Part shown: positions 56,584-64,000 of the stretch, in pieces
Position numbering within the stretch: the first letter of the stretch is position 1
Layout: each line of letters opens with the position of its first letter
Origin: Anseranas semipalmata
Taxonomy: Eukaryota > Chordata > Aves > Anseriformes > Anseranatidae
Direction: 5' to 3'
NCBI GenBank assembly: GCA_013399115.1
Contig: VXAA01001467.1
Location: forward strand, 248,001 to 312,000
Length of the DNA stretch: 64,000 nt
Position numbers and translations under genes: made by a program
The notes under the pieces: generated by a model
Database searches by the model: none
Told to the model about the DNA's origin: nothing
The model's input: only the letters and a program-made list of their open reading frames with translations

Positions 56584-58707
56584 CCTTTTCTTTATGATAG
56601 GCTAGAGGTTTTAATAGTCTGTTGCAAATTATCTTGATTGCACAGTTTGTGGATACTATTTGATTTATTGTTAAGTAGTAGTTACCAGGTTAAGGTTGGT
56701 GTTTTCTTTCTTTCTGTAGATTTTACTCTTTATATTACCCTTAATCAGAAAGCTGCTTCTTACTCCAGGACAAGTCCCTTACTGAATGAGGTTACTGTAT
56801 CAAAGCCAACTCCCACAGAAATTACAAAAGCCCGGGAAGTTATCTGGTTGTTCCCAAACCGACATATTGCCTTTCCCTTCCCATTCCTCCTTCCGTCACC
56901 CCACTGCAGTACACAAAAGCTTTTGGAGACCTTCTGTGCTGTCATTTAGGTATGTATAGTCTGTAAAAACTCCGTCATCTGCTGCCATTTGAGGATGATT
57001 CCTGCAGAAGCCCATGACAAAGACCCATAGGTTCTCTCCTGGCTTCTCAAACAGAACTGCAGTTCTGAATCCCCTTCTTACAGGGTTGCTTATGGATTGC
57101 AATTACTATAGGTTAGTAGAAACCTATATCCTAAACAGAAGAGGAGAGGAACCATATCCCAACAAAATGAATAAATTGAAATACATCATAGAAAAAGGAA
57201 GGGAAGAAAATCTAAAGAAATCATGCCTAGACTGTCTGGTTTCTCCTTTGTCAGGATTAAAAGAGTGCTATCTTTAGGAACACACTTGTTGGGATAATGA
57301 AGATTGGGCATTTAGCAGCCTAAATAAAATCAGGTTCCTATTCCCACAGATGCATTTTTGTCTAGTGTCTGAGGCTTAGAAAAGGAGCGTTGCAGATTTT
57401 CTTCTCCCATTCATAGGAAGCATCTAAATGCTGATCTTTTTGAAAAAAAATCAAAAGAAGAAGAAACAGAAAAAATGAATCTCTTGTCAATTTGACCCGC
57501 CACGTTATTTTTTGTGTTATTGATATATCTGTAATTTTCATCTGCCCTTTCTTCAGCATGTATATTTATATATGTGTATTTTTTTTCCACAAACCTGCAG
57601 TGCAGTGCAAAGCTAGATTTGAATATTTTCAGACTGACTGTACCCATCATTTGCATTCCACTGACTCATTCAGAGCAAAGACATCTGAGCAGAAATACAG
57701 CAGATAAAAGAGAAACCATTAATCCAGGGAAGATTACTGGCGCAGAATCTTTATCCTGTATCCTCCCTGAAATGAGACAAAGATCTTACTATGTACATCC
57801 CTCTGGCTTAGCTTCAGAAAGTAAGCAATACAGTAGTGTAGACATGGTACTTTTTAAAGGCACATTACATTGGACTGAAACTTCAGCCTTCTGATAGAGT
57901 TTATTACTGCTGAGGTGTGGTTCAGTGGTTGCTTTCTCAGAAGATTCTTCAGCACCCCAAAACTGCTTTGTGGTTCATGTTCTGCATGTGGTGGATAAGA
58001 CGACACATCCCTTATCTATGTGTAAGTCTAACATATATAGCATATGTCTCCTGGAGAATGGAGACTGTTCTGTAGCACATTGGTTATACACATATTTTAC
58101 AGGGTTCTCACTCCTGCTGACACCTCATCTTGGCATGAGCTGTAAATGCCAGTTAGCTTTTAATGAGTCTAATAAGGATAAAGCTTTCCAGATATAGGTG
58201 CTTCAGTTCTGGAAGGGGGTGGGCTGAGGATGTTGAGCAGGCTTGCCCTTTTCAAGAGACACTCATTCTAGGTGACTTGGTGTATTAGATTTCAGAATGT
58301 GGCAGGCTTTTATTTCCTTTTGCTGTGAATGTGGCAGGCTGCAGTTGCTTTTCCATTTGCTGGTTGTTTGTCTCTTTTCCTCTCCCTCTGTCTCTGTCTC
58401 TGTGATATTGATCTTTGGTTAAAAGATCTGAGGTAGTTAGAGCTTGGGAAGCATCCCTTTCTTCTCTGGCAATATGTGGAAAACCCACTTGCCACACAAT
58501 TACTGCGGTAGCTCTACTGGTAGTGGTCATTGCCAATCTCCTGCAGGACTATTTCCATGCCATAATAATGACAAAACCTACTGTAGTCAGTTAGGGATTC
58601 CACTTAAAGCAGCCAAGAGAGTTAGGTAGCTTTCTGGAGATAGTTCCATGTGCTTGTGACCCTATCTTGCTATAGTTTGCATTCAGCTATGAAATTAAAT
58701 TGCAGGA

Positions 58708-58729
58708 AATGATTCAGTTTTGAATCATT
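58708..58729. repeat. 9-bp inverted repeat AATGATTCA/TGAATCATT
   Basis: Perfect arms at 58708-58716 and 58721-58729 with a GTTT loop, giving two facing TGATTCA motifs. Confidence 0.75.
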
Positions 58730-59212
58730 CTATTTAAACTGGCAGAAGCCAAAAACCCTCCTGTGAGCTACAACAATGTGGACTGTTATTCAGATGGGAA
58801 ATGTAAATACTTAAGCATGCCTGATAAATTGGACCAGAAGTGCCAACTGTGCTGAAGTTTGGATTCTCAGCTTTCATTCCCAACAATTTTGTTTCTCCAG
58901 AGCCTCTTGTTCAGGTGAAAAGTGTTTTCCTTTTGCTGTCTTTGTGTAGGGTGAATGTATATTAAGACCTCTGGAAAATGGCTATGCACAACAGGAACCG
59001 AGAGCTGGAGGAAGCTGGTTTCTAAACAATCCAGCATCCTCTTCCAGTTAAGAGCAGAAGAACATTCAAGTACATGGAAAAAAACTTGCTGTTATGGAAA
59101 GTTAAGCTTACCAAGAGTAAACCATGAACTCTTTGTTGATTTAAACTGACAAAAAGTGAGGTCAGAAGCAAATCTTGTTTCTTCCATAATCCAGAGCCTA
59201 AGACCTACAATG

Positions 59213-59532
59213 GCTTCTTTTCTTTTCTTTTCTTTTCTTTTCTTTTCTTTTCTTTTCTTTTCTTTTCTTTTCTTTTCTTTTCTTTTCTTTTCTTTTCTTT
59301 TCTTTTCTTTTCTTTTCTTTTCTTTTCTTTTCTTTTCTTTTCTCTTCTCTTCTCTTCTCTTCTCTTCTCTTCTCTTCNTTTTCTTTTTCTTTTTCTTTTT
59401 CTTTTTCTTTTTCTTTTTCTTTTTCTTTTTCTTTTTCTTTTTCTTTTTCTTTTTCTTTTTCTTTTTCTTTTTCTTTTTCTTTTTCTTTTTCTTTTTCTTT
59501 TTCTTTTTCTTTTTCTTTTTCTTTTTCTTTTC
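59213..59532. repeat. Three-block polypyrimidine satellite (TTTTC)n-(TCTTC)n-(TTTTTC)n
   Basis: About 320 bases of pure pyrimidine. TTTTC pentamers run to about 59341, TCTTC pentamers to 59377, a single N sits at 59378, then TTTTTC hexamers run to about 59531. The N lies exactly at the change of repeat unit. Poly-Lys and poly-Phe frames here (59092-59559, 59156-59620) are artefacts. It shares its first two blocks, in the same order and orientation, with 15971-16198. Confidence 0.95.
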
Positions 59533-62500
59533 TTCCCTCATAATGTTCACATTATTCATTAGGGGTGATTTGATTTCAGGTGTAAACCCAGAGGTCTTGG
59601 TAACATCTTTCTTAGTATGAACCTCTTATTTATGGAGTAGTCTTTGCCTGTTTTTAACTGCACTTTCTTCTCCAGTACATATCAATTATCTCTCCTGCTC
59701 CTTTTTAGAGTCTGTCACCTTGCCAAATATTGAAATAGGAAGGTTTATTTATTGCAAAGGATATGGGGGAAAAAAAAAGAAAAAAAGGATATGTCTTTCA
59801 GTGTGCTCTCTCACTCTTTATTGTTCCTTAGATCTGAAAGGCAAAACTGCATTTCTTGTTATCGTGTGAGTTCTTCACACTTCCTGCTGGAAGTGGCCCT
59901 TTTCTGCCTCTCCTCTGGGCATTGCTAGGAGGGCCCGTGCCTTGCATGCTCCTTTTGAACCACAGCTGTTTGTTTTGCATTGTGCCACATTTGTTTAGAA
60001 TTTGACCAAATGACATTATAGATGAGCAATGGGAGGAACAGCTTGCAAGGGAACTTAAAGTAATCTTAGATCAGCTAGTTGTCAGCTGCATTGTGTTACT
60101 ATGCAGCATGCCTATTCCTCTTTTGATGTCTTTGCAGATGTTTTAAGCTTCACATAAAAAAAATGAAAGTATTTATACAGACACATTACCTCACCTGAGA
60201 TGGAGTCATTGTGCTGTAGGTTCTACATACAGTAAAAAACACTTCTCTGTTCCTCCTATGAATTTAGCATCTAAATGATCAAGACAGATAAAGCTTTGGA
60301 AGTGAAAGAGAGGTCCAAGGTCACCTCTGCAGGAAAGCAACAGAACACATCTCCCATTCTGCAGTCAGGTGACGGTCTGTCCTGTCTCTTTTATAGCAGC
60401 TTTGATAAGATGACATTTCACAAATCCCAGAAACAGACACTGCCCATTTCCATACTTGCAGGAAGGGTGTCTTCAAGTGAGGAAGCTTAATTACAAAGTC
60501 TGCTGAGTATGTGAAGTAGTGAATGAAATATTGCACTTGCCACAGTCCTGATTTTGTTCTTCTCTTCCATTATCTAAAGGATATATGGTATGATATTTGT
60601 TGCAGTCATTGCAATAGTTTAAAAACTGGTGCAAGAGAAGGTGTGTGGAATGGGACTATTTATGCACCAGAACTTTTCCTTTTGTGTGTGTGTGTGTGTG
60701 CACATGCCTGTGAAATGCCTCATTTCTAGAAAGAGTCACATGCATAAAGTTAAACCTACAGGCACGTCTTTGCACAGTGCAGGACTGGGGATACTCATTA
60801 CTTGCAACAGAAAATGAATCTTGTTAAGGGATCCCAAAACAGTTTTGCAAAGCCTAGTAACCCTCTCAGCCCCCAATCATGAGGATGGCTAAGGCTGAGG
60901 AAAGAGCTGCAACTTGGCAGCTTGCACAGAAAGAGGAGCAAAGATCCTTCCTGCCTCATGGTATAGAGATCACATCAATGCCAGGAGCTGCACTTGAGAA
61001 TAAATGGAAGAATAACAGATCCCTGCATGTTGCCATGGAGCTCTTCAGTCTGGGCTGCAGGCATGCTGTAAAATATGGTCCTTCTCATTGTCCCTGTTTT
61101 AGGCAGTCCTAGTTAGTCTTGACTGCATTATGGTGCTCAGCAATCAGTTTTACCCCCATAAAACTACTGTTAGTGACAGCAAAGCCATCTCTAGGGCTTG
61201 CATTCCCTGATCCCTTGCTTGCACACTGGCTTCCAGATCATGTTCTGCTCCTTTCTGCCTTCTTCCTCCCAACCAGTCCTTCACCATCAGATAGCTTAAC
61301 ACGAGAAATTTTTTTTTTTAATTATTTTTATTTTTATCTTGGAGATAGCCTAGATTTTTTTTATTATTATTTTGTTGATTTGCCAATTATGCTTTCCCAG
61401 GTTTCCCTCTCATGGCGTCTGTAACTTGACATTATGAACCTTCTTATTAAATCAACTGCTTCCTGAACATTAGCTGGTGGAATGGAGGAAGAACCAAACA
61501 TGTTTTCAAGGAAAGCTAATACTGATAAGGTGCTGGCCGCTGGCTGTCCTGTTATTGTTAGAATTCACATTCTCTCCCTCGAGTATAGAGCACCTTCTGA
61601 TGGAGCGCTTCTTATATTGAAAAATGACAAGCATTAAGAACCCCATGCCACTTAATTGCTAAAATATTTACTACAGCATGCTTGCTTCCTCCTTCTGAAA
61701 GTGCAGTGTATTTATAGGAGCATTCTGTAATAGAGCGTCATGCTCTGAGCAGTATTTTTGAAGAATAAGGCAATAGTATGTGTGAAGGGGTGGGGTAGGG
61801 CTCTTCTGTTGTCCCCTCCTGTTAGCAGGTGTTGGAAGCCTGCAGGGAGCTGCAGGAGCTGATTGACTGGAGCAGATTTGCTGTGGTATGTGGAGTGTGT
61901 TAAGTCCCTGCAGGGGATGGGAAGGCTCACTGAGCTGAGGAATTCGGGGGTCTAGGGTCTCTGCAGAAAATTGCTAGGAAGGACCAACTTTAGGTGAAAG
62001 GGGACATTTAGGTATTTTTTTGTTATCATTAAAATGCCAAATCCCAGGAATCCATTGGCATGTAAGTACTATAGGTCAGATCTTCAACTGATGTGCAGTG
62101 GCAGGTTCATAACACTCTTTTCTGTAGCAGCTGGGAATCTGAGACTGTTGGGTAGGGGGAGATTCCTTTCCAGCTTCATGGCCGTGAGTGTTAGAAATAA
62201 GGTCCCTTAGCTCCTGTCCAGAAAGCAAGAATAATGGAAGATGGAGGTCACAGAAATGACAAGAGCAACTCTTGAAATCCAGTGTTGTCAGCACAAATGC
62301 AGCAATTGATTGAAAAGTGTCTGCTAACCAGGCAGCAAAGAGCCCAATTAGAACTGAAATAGCATGAGGGTCTATTTCAGAGTTTTATGATACCAGCTCA
62401 CACTGCTCAACTAATTCTAAGTTCTGATGTTTTTTTTTTTTTTGTCTGGGCTGGAATTACCTGGGGATCACAAGCAATCTTGGACTGACAGCAACTGTGT

Positions 62501-64000
62501 ATCCAATGCGGGACTTCTCAGAACTTGAGCTTTTAAGAGATGTCATCATAAACACACCCTAAAATGGAAAGACAATCCTCTGATCTATCTTGGGGATGAA
62601 CAAGGACCACCAGGGAGTGTGGCTGAGGACTGCTCGAGCTTTACTCCATACTGTGAGGTCTGTTGGACTTGCTATTTCTCCTGAACCAGAAATACATGCT
62701 GGAACTGCCCCAACTGAAAAAGCGTGTCAGCACTTAAGTTGGACAACATTTGAGGAAGACATGGTTAAGGCTGGGTACAGAAAAACCTGTTATGGCCTCC
62801 CAGATATCTGGGAACTCTGTGACAGCTTGCTAATATTGACGGTCAGGCACTTGTGCTCTGACTGGGGAAATTAAGGCCTTTTAGACAGTCAGGGATATTT
62901 TCTTGCTGTCCTGATCTCTAAGGAAGAATGTCATATGGGAGAAGCATAGCAGAAAGAGTAGTCTGCATGGTCTGGTGGAGTGGTAGCACTTAGGGACTTG
63001 GACTGTGAAGCAGGGTGAGCAGACACGGGGCATGGGGTGACGTACCAAGCCAGTGGTTCCGAGTAAGAGGGAACGGTGTCTAGAGGGAAGAGGTCTTTGC
63101 AAATACATTTGTGTTCTGTGTACGCTAAGATTATCTATTTGACGAACAGCTAATAGACCCCAGGAATGAGTGAATTCAGTGTGTTAAGCTCTATGGCTAC
63201 AGGCACCATTGATCATGCTGCACAGCATTTGTTTCATCTTTCACATGGATCTAGTCTGAGTCAAAACTTGCAACAAACTGTTCGGTAAGGGGCAGGCCAA
63301 TCTCTTAATCAATACAAGCAACAGTGCAATGTGGAACAGCTAGTTACTTGAAGAATTCCTTTATCATGTAAGAATGCATAAAAGAGGTTCTTGATTGCTT
63401 GTGTCATTGCAGAAGCTGGGATGGTTGCTACAGAAATCACAGTGTTAACCCTGGAAATGTTCCAAGTTGAGAATTTTTGAGGAATCTTGTCAATATTTGC
63501 ATCTGCAGTATGCTAGCCTAGATAGTGCTGAGTGCAAAATACAGAAATGGAATGTGTGCCCATGGCATTAACAATCTCAGTTGGCTTTATGGGGAAATAC
63601 AGGCACAGAGTGCCCCAGATAATGGGATGATGAACAGAACTACCTCTTCATGTTCTTCTATTATGTCCTCAATCCCACTCAGAGCTGCTTTTTCTCTGTT
63701 AAAAGGTAAAACTATGCACTGCTTTTCCTGTTGTGAATGGATGCTGCATTTAAAGAAAAAGTCTCCAGTCTTCTACTGATGAAGATGAATGTGACATTCT
63801 TCTGAAAATCAGTCCAAGTTCACTCCAGAGATGTCTGCCTGTCCTAGTCAAGAGGAAGGAGTAAGAGCACTGTTCAGTTTGCACAAGGTTGGCAGGAAGC
63901 AGAGGTGGATTTGGGCACTGCATACTCAGGCTAAGTAGCCCTGCACCTTGCAACATGACAAGCCCTATTGAACTTAGACGAAGTGCTTGTGGAACGAGGC
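59533..64000. other. Gene-free intergenic stretch to the window end
   Basis: No gene was recognised. It contains a (TG)n run at 60682-60701, T-rich runs near 61311-61370 and a poly(T) near 62431-62443. The plus frame 62590-62874 (94 codons) starts with ATG but has no recognisable domain. A possible conserved non-coding patch lies at 61560-61760. Confidence 0.55.
60682..60701. repeat. (TG)n microsatellite
   Basis: About nine to ten TG units. Confidence 0.9.

Larger units (their letters stand above)
54038..59212. other. Gene-free intergenic stretch
   Basis: No gene was recognised. Structure present: hairpin and duplication at 55586-55652, tandem duplication at 55995-56042, poly(T) gap at 56565-56572, and an inverted repeat at 58708-58729. 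Confidence 0.55.

Noticed and set aside
59092..59620. Poly-Lys and poly-Phe ORFs of about 155 codons
   Set aside because: Simple-repeat translation crossing an N; not a gene.

Overview
The window looks like nuclear DNA from a bird. Three CR1 LINE copies are present, and one ends in the octamer repeat (ATTCTGTG)n that terminates avian CR1 in place of a poly(A) tail. Exons are short and separated by GT-AG introns, intergenic DNA is long and AT-leaning, and simple repeats are common. The species cannot be fixed from the sequence alone.

Only one protein-coding gene can be supported. The first 4.8 kb holds the last four coding exons (126-310, 1389-1476, 3574-3691, 4588-4797, plus strand) of TMEM38B. 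It encodes TRIC-B, the trimeric intracellular cation channel of the endoplasmic/sarcoplasmic reticulum. All four exons join in frame with consensus splice sites and end at a TAA stop, giving about 199 residues of a protein of roughly 290. The 5' part of the gene lies outside the window to the left. A likely 3' UTR runs to an AATAAA at 5719-5724, with alternative signals at 6741 and 7206.

The remaining 56 kb or more holds no recognisable coding gene. From memory, TMEM38B in amniotes is followed downstream by a long gene-poor interval before ZNF462, and this fits. The interval contains: a CpG island at about 21.0-22.1 kb interrupted by a 595-base gap (the best candidate for an unannotated promoter); a minus-strand CR1 at 30.27-30.89 kb; a plus-strand CR1 at 41.88-42.31 kb with its 3' end intact and a possible 12-bp target-site duplication; a plus-strand CR1 at 48.24-48.54 kb cut off at a single N; a possible very old LINE remnant near 27.2 kb; a small GC-rich patch at 49.8-50.0 kb; and two long pyrimidine tracts (15.97-16.20 and 59.21-59.53 kb) that share the same three-block structure.

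Smaller-scale structure includes a run of four short inverted repeats in intron 4 of TMEM38B (2988-3078), a perfect 13-bp hairpin beside a duplicated motif (55.59-55.65 kb), and several two-copy tandem duplications. Three gaps (6200-6249, 21316-21910, 56565-56572) and three single Ns (47014, 48540, 59378) mark unresolved assembly. No RNA gene, CRISPR array, intact retrovirus or new multi-gene system was found. Most open reading frames in the intergenic part look like chance frames or translations of simple repeats.
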